DNA of 64,000 nt, taken from assembly GCA_947652115.1 (NCBI GenBank), contig OX393567.1:1491800-1555799 (forward strand), read 5' to 3'. This DNA is from Blastomussa wellsi. Its lineage: Eukaryota > Cnidaria > Anthozoa > Scleractinia > Plerogyridae. A program made the position numbers and the translations under genes. This document shows positions 34,721 through 45,987 of the stretch, one piece after another. Every line of letters begins with the position of its first letter. The stretch's first letter is position 1. The notes below the pieces were generated by a model that saw nothing but the letters and a program-made list of their open reading frames with translations, was not told the DNA's origin and ran no database searches.

Positions 34721-35248
34721 GCCGGTAGTTGTTGACTTCTGTTGAAGTTAGTAAACCAGCTTTCCAAAGTCAGTCGTTGAAAATAGTTAGTGCTGTAGAT
34801 CAAACAGTAAGCAGAGTCCCAGTCGATATTGTGGTTCGTAAGTCGACGGTGCTCAGCAATATGATTGTTGACGTCACAGTTCCTCGTTTCTCGTTTGAAG
34901 AATTACAAATATTTAACTATAAAATATATACAAATCTCTACAATATTTTAAAAGACAAAATATATATTAAAAGAATGATTATACTGGTGATACTAATAGC
35001 CACTTTCTTTTTTGTCGGAAGAGAAACTCACAATAATAGACAGATGGCAATTTGCTTTACAATTCTCTTTAACGGTGTTTTCTGTATGGACACTACAAAC
35101 AACGGTAAAATCCCATTTTTTCAAGCCTTCAGTGGAAACAAAATATTAATTATTTGGTCTCACGTCATCCACGAAAGAGAATGCTCTTGAGAGAAAACTA
35201 TGCGAGCGAAACAATGCGAAATTTTGAAGTGCGCCCGGCGCAATAACT

Positions 35249-35287
35249 TAATAATTTGGTTTTATCAACTGGGTTGATAATGTGAAC
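35249..35287 (+). mobile_element. fragment of the palindromic Penelope-like repeat
   Basis: ATAATTTGGTTTTATCAACT and GGGTTGATAATGTGAA match the first arm only. Confidence 0.6.
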
Positions 35288-35289
35288 AC

Positions 35290-36700
35290 TCGAATACCTT
35301 AATTCCTGCGGCCACAACTCGGGTCTCGCACATAACATTGACCGACATTGACCGGTACATCACAGCTCACACCTACCAGTGGAGAATCCTCGGCAAGATC
35401 ACACTTTGAAAGAAAGATCATCGAGGGATTCATAATCCGACCAAAAAGAGCCGAACTTGGAACAAACAAATTCATTGCTATGTTGCGCAATTGTTCCCTC
35501 CGTCGAAACCCTTTTGGTTATATAACATGTTATATAATTTATATTTTAACTGTTTCTGTTTCCAGAAATCGGGGGTAAAATTGTAGTGTTTGAATGAGTG
35601 AAGCAAATTCAAGGCAGATAACTTTTGGTTCTTGTTTTTGTGAGCTAATCAACTAAGGGTGGCGTAGAGATGTGAAAAATTTAAACTCTGTTACTTATTT
35701 TCGCGAGACCAAAATTATCGTTATTTGACATAAAAGAGCACATTTTAACTTTACATAGTAATACTGTTTTACAGTGATATTGAACAGAAACATATGGAAA
35801 CGAAACCTTAAACAGCTTGGCATGTGAAAGTTAGAAACGATAAAGTTTTGTGTCCGGGTTTCGTTCTAGGCCGGCCATCTTTGGGCACTGTCGCTCAGCT
35901 TGACCATCCGCTAGTCGACAAGCACAGGAATCGTCCTTAATTCCCCCCACTCTCAAAACAACGAGCAATAATGTTTTCGTTTTTCCCACTAAGAAATCTA
36001 TTTAAATTCATGAAAGGCTTGAAAAAAAACGTCACTACGCCCACACCAAACATGTTTGTGTTGTGCAAAGCAGTAGAAGACTGATACAAGCCGTGACTAT
36101 ACTATGATTTAGTATTACTAGTACTGTTATGCAAGTAATGTTCAATGTTATTTAGAGGAGTGTCCCCGAATTAGTTGTTATTTCTAAATAGGTTATTGTT
36201 ATTATTATTGTTGTTACGTCCACGTCAAATAAAGTATTAGATTTTACAATGAAATATATTGAAGTTAGCCGGTTTTATTTTAGGTCATGGACTACATTAT
36301 ACAGTTGAAGGTGTTATATGACGCATTATTTTAAATTTTGTGCAGTGAATAGGCCAGGCTAAGCTATTGAGAAGGGCTTGAGATATGTCAAACCTCGGGA
36401 TCTCGTGATTCACAACTAGCACACAAATTTAAATGTAACTATCTTAAAACTTAACGCCTCTTTATCGTAAAAAGGGTAGTCAAGTTATTTCTCAACAATC
36501 AACGCTTGCTACCAAAATTAATTAGGGCCTGATGCGATATTTTCGAGGCGTTTTAATTTCCTTAGTAACTCAAGTCTGACGCCTCTTTGTATTGGGAACG
36601 GAATGTGATCATGTAATATAAAGATGCTTGTATTGACCGCGTGAACTTCAAACATTATAGCAACAATATCTGCAGATATTTGAGTGATTTTGTCAGGGTC
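35290..36700. other. intergenic, upstream region of the Pro/Arg-rich peptide gene
   Basis: No gene is supported. ORFs at 35348 and 35299 overlap on opposite strands and show no splice sites or family resemblance. The last part is the promoter region of the gene starting at 36800. Confidence 0.5.
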
Positions 36701-36705
36701 CAGCT

Positions 36706-36715
36706 TATATAAAAG
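36706..36715 (+). promoter_or_regulatory. TATA box
   Basis: TATATAAAAG lies 94 bp upstream of the ATG at 36800. Transcription would start near 36736-36740, giving a 5' UTR of about 60 nt. A strong TATA box suits an inducible or cell-type-specific gene. Confidence 0.65.
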
Positions 36716-36799
36716 CGGCTCTCCAGAATCAAAACTCTCAGAGTAGCCTTGCCCTTTAGCTGCTCAGTTCAGTGTGTGGAGAAACCAAAGGCATCCGCC

Positions 36800-37975
36800 A
36801 TGAACAAGTTTGTTCTGATCGCCCTGGTGGGATTTACCCTTGGCGTTTTCATGAACGCTGTCGTGTCGGAAGAACCATTTGAGACAGCTGTCGAGGCCGA
36901 GCAAAGCAACGATTTTGGTGCCAAGGCTGAAACAATTGATTCCCCTGACGAAGAAGATGGTGTAAATGATGACAACGCCTTTGACGAAGAATATGAAGAA
37001 GATGAAGAAGATGAAAAAGACGAAGATGAAGAAGATGCTGATGAGGGAGAAGACGTTGACGATCCAGAAGGGTAACTGATTTTTATCCACAACGATTTAT
37101 TAATTATTTGACCTCACGTAGTTTCACAATTATCCCTCCGTACCAATCCCTTTTCATTCATTTTTGGTTTGTTTACCGGGTAATTAATTGCCACAACGGA
37201 AGCCTTGCTCTATTTGACTGCTCGGTATATCGGTATACCGGCGTTAAAAGACAGTGACGTTGTTACATGTCTGAAGCACTTCAACATGGCACAAAACACT
37301 CACTTAAAAACCCTTCGGAGATTTTGGTAATTTTCAGATTTCGCAGTAATTTAATCACAAAATAAGTTCTTTTGTGCAGAGACCTTTCTATTGCTTTGGG
37401 ATTTAATTTATAGCAACTTGTTGTAGGTAAGGTCAGAAACCCAGCAGAGAAGAAAAAATTTAAAGCGATGGCAGATGTTAGGTTCAAATATTAAAATAAC
37501 AGTTTACATTGGTCACCATTTGTTTCTTAATTAGTTTGGTTTGTTTGCGGTTAAGAAGTGTGGGTTTTCAGTAAACTGACGATATTCTATCATTTTCTCT
37601 TTCAGAAGCGATGAAATACAAGAAGATCCAAACCCGAAACCATTTTTTAGGAGGATTCGATTCCCAAGGATCCCGAGGATCCCTATCCCAAGAATCCCAC
37701 GAATCCCGAGGATCCCTATCCCGAGAATACCAAGGATTCCGAGGATCCCTATCCCGAGAATCCCACGAATCCCGAGGATCCCTATCCCAAGAATCCCACG
37801 AATCCCGAGGATCCCTATCCCGAGAATACCAAGGATTCCGAGGATCCCTATCCCGAGAATCCCAAGAATCCCAAGAATACCGAGGATCCCGAGGATCCCG
37901 AGGATCCCTTTCCCAAGAATACCAAGGATCCCGAGGATCCCGAGGCCAAGGTTCCCGTTTGGAAAGAAGAAGTGA
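36800..37975 (+). CDS. secreted precursor: acidic propiece plus Pro/Arg/Ile-repeat cationic peptide (213 aa)
   Basis: Two exons, 36800-37071 (272 nt, donor GTAACT, phase 2) and 37606-37975, close in phase. The ATG has context GCCATGA. Residues 1-23 are a signal peptide. Residues 24-105 are strongly acidic ([20 protein letters not shown]). From R106-R107 the protein turns abruptly cationic: RRIRF, a short unit, then five perfect 11-residue units [11 protein letters not shown], a longer PRI run, and the end [10 protein letters not shown]. The 108-residue tail has 31 Arg and no acidic residue. The RR and terminal G-K-K-K suggest cleavage and C-terminal amidation. Organisation and composition resemble proline-rich antimicrobial peptides such as bovine Bac7, with the acid part as charge-neutralising propiece. 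I know of no named cnidarian homologue. AATAAA follows at 38057. A structural or matrix role is an alternative. Confidence 0.8.
37660..37950 (+). repeat. 33-bp coding tandem repeat
   Basis: The repeat is built from CC(C/G/T/A)AGRAT codon triplets (CCNAGRATH), with a 33-bp higher-order unit ending CCTATC. It encodes [11 protein letters not shown]. The array is open in another frame too (SRGSLSQES...), but that frame does not connect to exon 1. Confidence 0.85.
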
Positions 37976-38399
37976 TACTAAGATTCTGTGTTAATTAATT
38001 AGTTACACAGCTTGAAGCTTGCAAGTGTATTTAATTTTAACTTTTTATTTTGTTTTAATAAATAATTGCTTGCTCTGACAACTGTGTTTGTGTGATATTT
38101 GCGGCATCACGATACATTTTACTGTATTGACGTCTTAAGAAAAATTAAGGCTGTTGTAAAATTCATTAATAATTCAAAAGGAGTAGATCCAATGAAAAGG
38201 TACTATTTAGGTCACATGAATGCTCCGTAAACCCCAATACAAATCAAGAGTAGAATTAACTTTTGAAACAAACTCCTGCTCAGCTAATTTGTATTCATTA
38301 ACTTTTGATACAGATCTCTGCTGATTAAAATGCAGAGCACAATGGAATCGATCGGCTTGCCATTGTAAATGCCCTTAGAATATAGCGCTGTATTCTCGC

Positions 38400-39060
38400 C
38401 ATGGAATCTTAGCGGGCTTTATTTTTAATAGAACATGGGCAAAAAACTATAGAAGCCCGGTATCCCGGATGTACCCCAGATGCGAGCTGAAAAAAATGGC
38501 GGCGACAATCTTTTTTTAAAAGTTGTCTTAATTTTTAGTTCCTTTATTATGGCTGCTAAAACAAATATTCAGTTCTGGAGGGGTGGCTGGGGAGACGAAA
38601 ATGTGAACGAGCTGTTTAGCAGCGAGTGCCAGAAATACGAACAAGGAGGCCGCCCGCGCTCGTAAGTTCGGTGATTTTTTAGGATTTTTTAATCTCGGCT
38701 ATACTCTAAACCAGCTAGAAGATGTGTCTAGAAAAGCAGCTTTTCTAGACCTCAAGCGGGAATTATTTTCTTATAGAACATGGATACCCATCTTCTAGTA
38801 GGCAAATAAAACACAGAAAAAGCGCGTGTTTTATTGTTTTTCGTCAGCTTGACTCTAGTGAAAATTAGCTAGAGATGGCGGAGAAAATTTGCTATGAAGA
38901 AATTGCCGACAAAATATTAATTCCGGGTATAGCTGCAGAAATTGTCGAGGAAACTTCTAAGTTCGAAAAGAAAGTAGCAGAAGCGAAATTAAATTGCTTC
39001 AGTTTATCGATCGTGCGTTTTATGTTGTTTTTATTCGCGGCGTATAATAAGGTAGTATAG
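38400..39060 (+). other. two exon-like ORFs of unknown nature between the peptide genes
   Basis: ATG at 38549 opens MAAKTNIQFWRGGWGDENVNE... and runs to a consensus donor (GCTC|GTAAGT near 38662). ATG at 38875 (GAGATGGCGG) opens a 61-codon ORF starting MAEKICYEEIADKILIPGIA. Both start in good Kozak contexts but resemble no family I know and could not be joined. A short inverted repeat (CTAGAAGATG / CATCTTCTAG) lies between them. They may be remnants of a mobile-element gene. Confidence 0.3.
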
Positions 39061-39299
39061 TTTTAGCGCAGAGACAAAATACTTTCAACATTCCGTTTTC
39101 AAATCTAGGCGTTTTACCTTTACTTTATTTAACAATTGTATCACGTAACTACAGGAAATTACAGTTAAGTACAAGGCATCCTAAATACTAAATAAACCAA
39201 TAAAAAGTGAAAAGTAACACAACAGAATAGAAGTTTCCATTAAACATACCGTTAATCGCTATTGTTGAAGTCAAGTTAATTCCATAGCGAAATTAATAG

Positions 39300-39450
39300 A
39301 CTCTGGATGTTCCTCATGATGGCTGCCCAGTTCCTCATTAGCCAATAGTGGTTATTTCGGGCAGCCATGTACTCATTTTATTTTGTATTGTCTAGTTTTG
39401 TAAACCTAATTAATTTGGGTACAATAAAGTTGTTGCTGTTGTTATGCTTC
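39300..39450 (+). mobile_element. LINE 3' end
   Basis: The segment ends TACAATAAAGTTGTTGCTGTTGTT, the TTG-repeat tail of CR1/L2-like LINEs. The preceding 120 bp contain no ORF. Confidence 0.45.
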
Positions 39451-40190
39451 AAATCATGGAGGAATTGCCGAAAATATAATAGGGGGAGGCATATATTCCA
39501 TGCAGCGCGCGTTAAAAGAAAAACCGTTAACTGAATTTCATTTTATCCGCTTCTTACAATGGAAAGTGAGTATTGCCAATACAATAGAAACTTCACGGTA
39601 AAGTTTCTATTAAGCTGTATGTTCTTGAGAAACTGACAATAAAGCCTCACTAAATCGTAAAATTAGTTTGAGGATAACTTATCACTGTTTCCGGGGGTCC
39701 TTTTACAAAAAGTTAAAGTTAAATTACCCCCTCCATTGAGGTTTATAGCCTTCTTTCGGACCTTTTTAGGTAACTGCTCCTATCTAAGATCTATTTATTT
39801 CAAATTTAACAATTTAAAATTTATTATTAATTTGTTTATTATTTATTGAGCGTTCTTCGCATACATTTAATAGTGGCGCGAGTGAGGCCGGGGACTGACA
39901 TGCGAATCACAAAATGTGACTACAAACTGTATTAAAAATTCATATATATCTCACATTTAAGAGTCGGTGTTCAGCATGGGGTCAAAACACGGCTCATTCT
40001 AATATGCATCTAAAATGGAAAACTTACGACACTCCTGAGTGGCGAAGCCTGACTGCAGGGTGTAAATGGCCTTTGTACATATCAAGATGCTGTTTTCTTG
40101 TGCCAAAACCCATTATAAAAAGCTTAAACACTTTCTGGTAGTCCATTTAATTCTTTAGGCAGTCACCATTTCAAGTATCAGTCCGATATT

Positions 40191-42084
40191 CTATCTTCGT
40201 TTCCCAAGTTTGTGAATCCAGTTTTTGAACTTCTCGAACAGCTTTTTGAGCATTCCTTTCTCTTCTTCTTCTTCCTTCTCCTCTTGTTTTTCTTCAGCTT
40301 CTTCCGCATCGTCATTTAACTTGAATCGTTTGTTGGCGTCCCATTCACTGCAATCAACGTTGTTGAGCAAGAACATAAATGCAAAGCATTTAGTCTAGAA
40401 CGTCACTGAACCTCGCTAGTCCTCTATATCTCCGATGATACAGGGGCTTACAGACCAACTGACATTAGACTGTGTGAAGACTGAGTAAATTATTCATACA
40501 GCAAATAAAGCCACTCACTGCCCAGGCGATAAATGAGTAGCAAGTTTTAGCTTAGGAAAGATATTCCACGACAGAGGTCGAAGGGGAAGTTGGGTGGAGG
40601 GGGGGGGGGGGGTGTTGGGGACGGCCAAAAGAGATACAAGAAAACACCGCGTAACGTGCAAAAGGGCGAAGAAAACGTTTATAAGTTAACGAAATTATAT
40701 TGGCAAGTGAGACTGGGAACTTTTGGGTACATTTTAGCGCGCAATGATGCAATGTTAGACAAAAGTAGTTGACACATTGATTACGAGAATGTGTCAACAC
40801 TTTGTCCCTCATTCTTGTTTTGTAGGCATTTGTAGTCACGTGGGAATTGACAGATGATGTCTCTGTTTCTCGCCTTCTCTCATTTCCTTTGCTGAGCGCA
40901 GATCACGATAAGCTTGTAATCATTTACATTGATTATAAATGTGCTTTGTTCCAGAGGATTTCAGGATTGTTTGGAGAAACCTTAAATTATGGATACTCGA
41001 GTGTACAAGTTTGAGATTAAGGTGGAAGATTAGTAATTAGGACCAAGTCATATACTTCAAAAATCTTCAAGGTGTTTCAACATTTGCTGACTGATTTTAA
41101 CTTCCATTGATTATAGTTTAAGGCCAATTTAAGGCAAAACCAGTTCCGTTTTCGGTGGCCGAAAACACTGTTTTAGTGTCACAATCCGGAGAAAAAAGAC
41201 TGCGTCTTCAAATTTATCCAGCTTAGTGTGAACGTAGCCTGAGACCACAGTCAGCTGGAAGAAAAATAAAAAGGCGAACTACCGAACGTGTGGTAAATTT
41301 CGTTGGTTCTCTCGCGTATGTTAATAATTTGATAAAGTTCAACTTCAATCATAGAACAAACAAAATTAAACGAGAGTCCGTTTTAGCAGGCGGACTCATT
41401 AAGTTATGATGCAACGTCTCTTCAAACCTCGATTCCTAGTTTTCAAGACAAAAACAATAAATAAAAAGGCTAAAACAATAATAAATCCCCTCGCAAACAT
41501 AAGCCCAGAAACAGGGGTTAACGTTGATTCCGAACGCAATTAACAGCATTACTAGTCGAGAAACACAATAAATTATTGTTAGACTGAAGCTACTTGAAAA
41601 ACACATTTCTGAAAATAGATGAGGCTTTTTTAATTCAACGGTATGGTGAGTTTCAGTGATGGATATTTTTTGTCAGCTTTCAGCCATCCCTCTAAAGCTA
41701 AAGCGAAACGCTTCTAAAAGAAACTGACGCCCAGTTTTGACAGAGATGTCACAGTAGTAACCCTTTCATTTTTACTGTAACCTGTCGAAAGTATAAAATC
41801 ATTGTTATATACCTTTTTCTTTTCTCAACTTCATCTTCGTCTTGAGAGAAAAATAAGTCGTCGTCACTTTGCTCGCCATCGTCCTCGTCAAAATCTTTTT
41901 TTCCGTTGTAGCTGTTTTTCAGTTCCGCTATCTCTCTGTCATCAAGACCATTGTCGCTTTCGTCGGCCCAATTCTCTTCGAACTTGAAATCAAAATTATC
42001 TTCATTCTCCTTACCAACAGCAAAAATATTCCAGAAGGAAGAAAGGATTACAAGAAGCAATGCGATCACAAACGCTCTGTGCAT
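40191..42084 (-). CDS. secreted precursor: acidic propiece plus short amphipathic cationic peptide (142 aa)
   Basis: Two minus-strand exons, 42084-41813 (272 nt, phase 2) and 40347-40191 (157 nt), close to 143 codons. Exon 1 has a signal peptide (MHRAFVIALLLVILSSFW) and an acidic propiece (FDEDDGEQSDDDLF) ending near EKRK. Exon 2 adds a Glu-rich stretch (residues 105-121) and then a cationic segment, residues 122-142. There Leu/Phe/Trp/Ile alternate with Lys at helical spacing (L124, L127, F128, F131, W134, I135, L138 against K125, K126, K130, K132, K137), ending L-G-K-R-R. G139-K-R-R is a classical amidation signal. It looks like an alpha-helical antimicrobial or bioactive peptide precursor. 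The exon-1 length and intron phase equal those of the gene at 36800, to which it is convergent. The acceptor (GTTGATTGCAG) is pyrimidine-poor. Confidence 0.75.
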
Positions 42085-44960
42085 TTTGTTTTAAAAAGAT
42101 TGCAGCTGTAGTTTCTATATAGAGGAGATAGACTTTCTCGAGACCAAAAACGCCTATCCTGGAGTTATTTATCTGCTTTTAGATTCGCGTCGTGAGTTCG
42201 TTGTCTGTGCAATTAAAGAGAAAATAGGCCCTCACTCGCACGGAATCAAATGCGACTGACATCAAACACACGAAACATTATTAATTGATAACTGCTCATG
42301 CAGTTCTTGTATTCCTCTGGCGCCTTTGGAGATATTGCGGTTTAAATTTCGGGGGCATATGCAGGAATAATAGCTATTGTTCATTGTGCAGTCAACATAT
42401 GTCGACTTTGGAACACGTAAAAAGCCTTTTCTCTTTGCCGAAAGGAATACAATAATTAATTGTTTTGAAGGTTTAAATGTATTCAATTCTTTTTACAAAT
42501 TTCAATCACTTTTTATTAAGCCAACGACCACTAGACAAATTTCGTGTTTGTCTGAAGGCGTTCGCATGCCAGGAAAATCTGATAATTACCAAAGAAAATT
42601 ACGACAAAAATTTAACGAACATTCAATTAATTTCAGAATTATTTTTCTCATTAAACCTTCGTGCCCCTAAAAGTGCAAAATAGAACTGATCAAATGGTCT
42701 TCAATATAATCTCGAAAAATTGCAAACAAAAACTAAATCGGACTTGAAAAGACTTCGTGCGTACATAAAATATTAAACTAGGGGTGTTTTCAGTTCTTTT
42801 TGTTATCAGATTGCTCGCCAACACTCGAACCAAGATTTTCGCCAACTTTTGTCAGACAAAACAAAATTAAATAATAATCTTTAAACTCTTACTCGCCTTC
42901 TCGGACTTATTCATGCAATTTCACATTATTGTACTTCTCTTCACATATAATCAACATTTATTTTCTTCAAAACTATTGTTCACGGCTTGCAGAGATTTTC
43001 TGAGAATAAAGCACTTGTTTCATGAATTTCAGCTAAGAAAAGATTCAAAACATAACATACTGGGTCTTTTTACTACAATCGCACATGAATTTTTGTTGCA
43101 GTGACCGGCACATGGCTGTAATGACAACAAACAAGATGAACAATTTTTTTTTGCAACTGTGGGTGAGCTGCTATTTTGACTAAAGTAGTTTGTAATTTCT
43201 ATGCACATTACGTGGATGAGAAGACTTGTGGCGATCCTTAGCTAAACGCTTACAAAATTAGAAGATATAAGGAGGAAGAATCTCAAATCAACTTATCTTC
43301 AATCAGTATAACGCAAGAGTTTTCCTGAAAAAAGATTGAAAAAGGAAAAAAATGTTGCACCATGAAATAAATATGTTTGTCTTCATTTCTGCAAAAATTA
43401 ATAATTACTTAATTGACCAGTCCCCATTGCGGCTTTTCAGGGCCAATATAAACAAACAAGCAAATATTGTAAATAAACATAGCATGGTTAAGAATCCCAA
43501 CTGGCAGGAGGCAGACCAGTTGGCTATTTATAAGCGTAGCCGCCGGAGGAGTTGAACTCGGGGCTACCGAGAACAACATCAGCTAGTTGTCCGAACGGGA
43601 CTTGAACCAGCTAACAGATTTCAAGTCCAACGCTCACTCGGCCACGCTGCTTCCATCCACCTACAACTGTTTTCTTGTACATGCACTGTTCCTAAAATCA
43701 ATATAAACGTCCCAGTGTCATTGAAACGAACGTAACGATGTGTACGGATGGCCACAGCCATGAGTGAACAAGATTGAGGGATTATAATCTCTAAAGAAAT
43801 ACAATTATTTCTCAGTTTGACAAGACAGAAATTTAGCTTTAATTTTATTTTCAATTTCCAGCAGGCTCCCATTAGGGATGGTAAAACATCAAGTATATGC
43901 AATGGGCGTCAATTTGAAAGGAGCTTGAACATTTAGGCCTATTTTCCCTATAATTCGTTTTTTTTTAATCCGTTTCAATCTTCTCCATCCTTATACCATC
44001 CTGTTTTCCTTTTCTGGTTAATTATCGCCTCTTGGGTAAGCCATTATTTTTAGGCTTCCTTCATTAAAAGGGTAATTTGGTCGGTCGCAAAAATGACTGA
44101 AAACGTTGTGACGTGTAGATTCCATCACATGATATGACGGAAGAGTATAGCGAGTAGTCAATGCAGGTGATATACAGAAACTAAACGAGGCAAATCAGAT
44201 TAACGTGTAGGAAGAGATGATAACGTGAATCACGCTTGTTATTCTAATCACTATCCATTGATACGTTTAAATTCGATCACGCATTTAAACTTTTAGCAGG
44301 GTTTTAATCATGCATGCATGCATCGAAAAGTTGAGTATGATCGATCACGCTATCAACCTTTGAGCAATAGGTCCGATTCCCTTTTTTACTTAATTTTCGT
44401 ACCAGCGATGGGACCTGTAACAATTAAACAAAAAGGCGGACTTCGCAAGACTAAAACAAACTCTGTGCATGCGCACCGCACTCCTGCTAACGTGGGAGGC
44501 GTGTGGAAGAGGCAGCCATATGTCTCGTCTGCAAATTTGCTAATTCACTGCATAAGTCAGAATTGAAGATATCTTCGACTCTTTTTAAGGTATAACAAAC
44601 CTTGAAGTGATTCCCTAGTTTTGCATTGCTCATCCTTACTGCGCATAACTTCGCGGGTGATCAGCGCGTCGGCATTGAAACATGGCGGATTTTTCTTTAT
44701 GTCGAGTACGGTGACCTTGGGGTCATAGTCCAAGTAATTATGACGCAAGGTCAATAAAAGCAAGGCTCAAGATTGTGACAGGCCAAATAATGCTCGTGGA
44801 TATTGAACATGACTGTATTTGTATTTATCAATTTCCCCGGTTACATTGAGGTTGTATTTACATCTTGCAAATGTATTTGTAACCTTAATCATATCGAATC
44901 ATATGCACACAGCCTTAGAGACCAAGAATTAGAGTTGAAGTATTTTTAAACAACATATGA
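42085..44960. other. intergenic region with weak exon candidates
   Basis: A CTATATAG box at 42115-42122 lies upstream of the minus-strand peptide gene, but only about 31 bp from its ATG. A minus-strand exon-like ORF near 44575-44763 ends CTTCAAG|GTTTG. A Cys-containing ORF lies at 42262-42486 (minus). Neither could be assigned. A tRNA-Ser/Leu-like SINE head is at 43545-43655. The rest is AT-rich without recognisable content. Confidence 0.4.
43545..43655 (-). mobile_element. tRNA-Ser/Leu-like SINE head
   Basis: On the minus strand GCGTGGCCGAGTGAGCGTTG reads like the A-box half of a class II (Ser/Leu) tRNA, with TTGA where a Ser-TGA anticodon would sit, followed by GGTTCAAGTCCCG as B box. The D-arm is short and the 3' acceptor strand does not pair, so this is a tRNA-derived element rather than a working tRNA. 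Confidence 0.45.
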
Positions 44961-44961
44961 A

Positions 44962-44988
44962 TAGAGGGGGTAAGTTTCTAAAGAAACA
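44962..44988 (-). mobile_element. tail fragment of the palindromic Penelope-like repeat
   Basis: TAGAGGGGGTAAGTTTCTAA matches the inverted tail of the family. It directly abuts the + strand Penelope-like remnant, suggesting a broken or composite insertion. Confidence 0.6.
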
Positions 44989-45013
44989 GTCTGCGGCCTT
45001 TCCCTTCACCAAG

Positions 45014-45305
45014 GAAACACGGAAAGCCGTAAAACTCTAGAACAAAAATTTATTTTTCAAATCGGCACTCTTAATCCTCACGGTATCAACGAACGCTTTT
45101 CATTCAACTAATTTATTCCGAAGTTTTCACGTTACCAGGCACCAGCCAATAGCGAAGCTCCATCTTTCTGTATATAAAGACACACGACGCACAATCCCTT
45201 GATTCGCTCCGACGAAGGGCTAACGCTCGAAACGTCAGCACTTGAATCTCTTTACGGTGGCCAATTGACATTATCAACCCAGTTGATAAACCAAATTATA
45301 TTTTT
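45014..45305 (+). pseudogene. 3' end of a Penelope-like retroelement with ORF remnant
   Basis: At about 45036-45110 a reading frame gives LEQKFIFQIGTLNPHGINER followed shortly by a stop. This matches the conserved C-terminal end of Penelope-like polymerases (…KFIFQ-L/I-GTL-P-GIN…). After a 3' UTR comes the sequence CTCCGACGAAGGGCTAACGC-TCGAAACGTCAGC, then one arm of the palindromic repeat (TTTACGGTGGCCAATTGACA...TTATCAACCCAGTTGAT). It is the only copy here that retains coding sequence, and it ties the palindromic repeats to this retroelement class. The polymerase and endonuclease domains are missing. Confidence 0.7.
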
Positions 45306-45987
45306 AAACAAGTTAAGCTCTCAGATAGCATCCGAGTAAATATCAGGCGTGTAATCACTGTGTAGGGGCTTACAGGGATGAATTTGGAAATAGTGTTAAT
45401 GACCAACTTTGTTTTCTTGATGTAGCAAAGAAAGCCGTGAAGGGATGACCTAGTATGTCGTACGTTAAACTTTTTCTTTGTACATTCTGGGATTTTCTGA
45501 AATTATCAAAACCTTTATTTGTGTTATCAGGTTAAAGCTTTCGCCGGCCCTTATAATCAATTTGCTTTCCACAAACCAAAACTGATAGTAAGCGATTTAC
45601 AAGCCAAAACATTATTAATAATTATAGAACAAGCGTTATGGCCCACAAATCGTGATTGGTTGCTATCGAACAATCGACCTATCATTAACATTTATCGATT
45701 ACTCAGGCTGGGTCAATACGGATCAGCCAGAGGAACACGCTCTGAAATGTTTTAACCAATCAATTCACGCGCATTTTCCGCCCTTCCCCACGTTGTATGT
45801 GTTCGATTCGAGTTCTAAATGATTTATTTCGTTCTTTTCCGTGTTTTGCTATGACTGGTCAAATGCAAAACAAAACCATTCTTTTTACTGCGAACAAGCC
45901 TGAAAAATTACTAGATTTACAGTGTGACGGAAATACATTAACTGCATAGTTCGATCATCTGGGTCATGGCATTAGTCCAGCTGTGTT

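Noticed and set aside
34729..35190. 153-codon + strand ORF with one hydrophobic segment
   Set aside because: No family resemblance; it begins inside a repeat-derived region and runs into AT-rich DNA. Length alone is not enough.
36764..37092. two minus-strand ORFs opposite the acidic exon (Ser-rich and Phe/Ile-rich)
   Set aside because: They are antisense shadows of GAA/GAT-rich coding sequence, with no signal or splice context.
37611..37994. + strand ORF rich in Ser/Arg/Gly (SRGSLSQES repeats)
   Set aside because: It is another frame of the PRI repeat. The PRI frame joins exon 1 in phase through a good acceptor; this one does not.
43545..43655. tRNA-Ser gene
   Set aside because: D-arm and acceptor ends are degenerate; sequence continues as a repeat.
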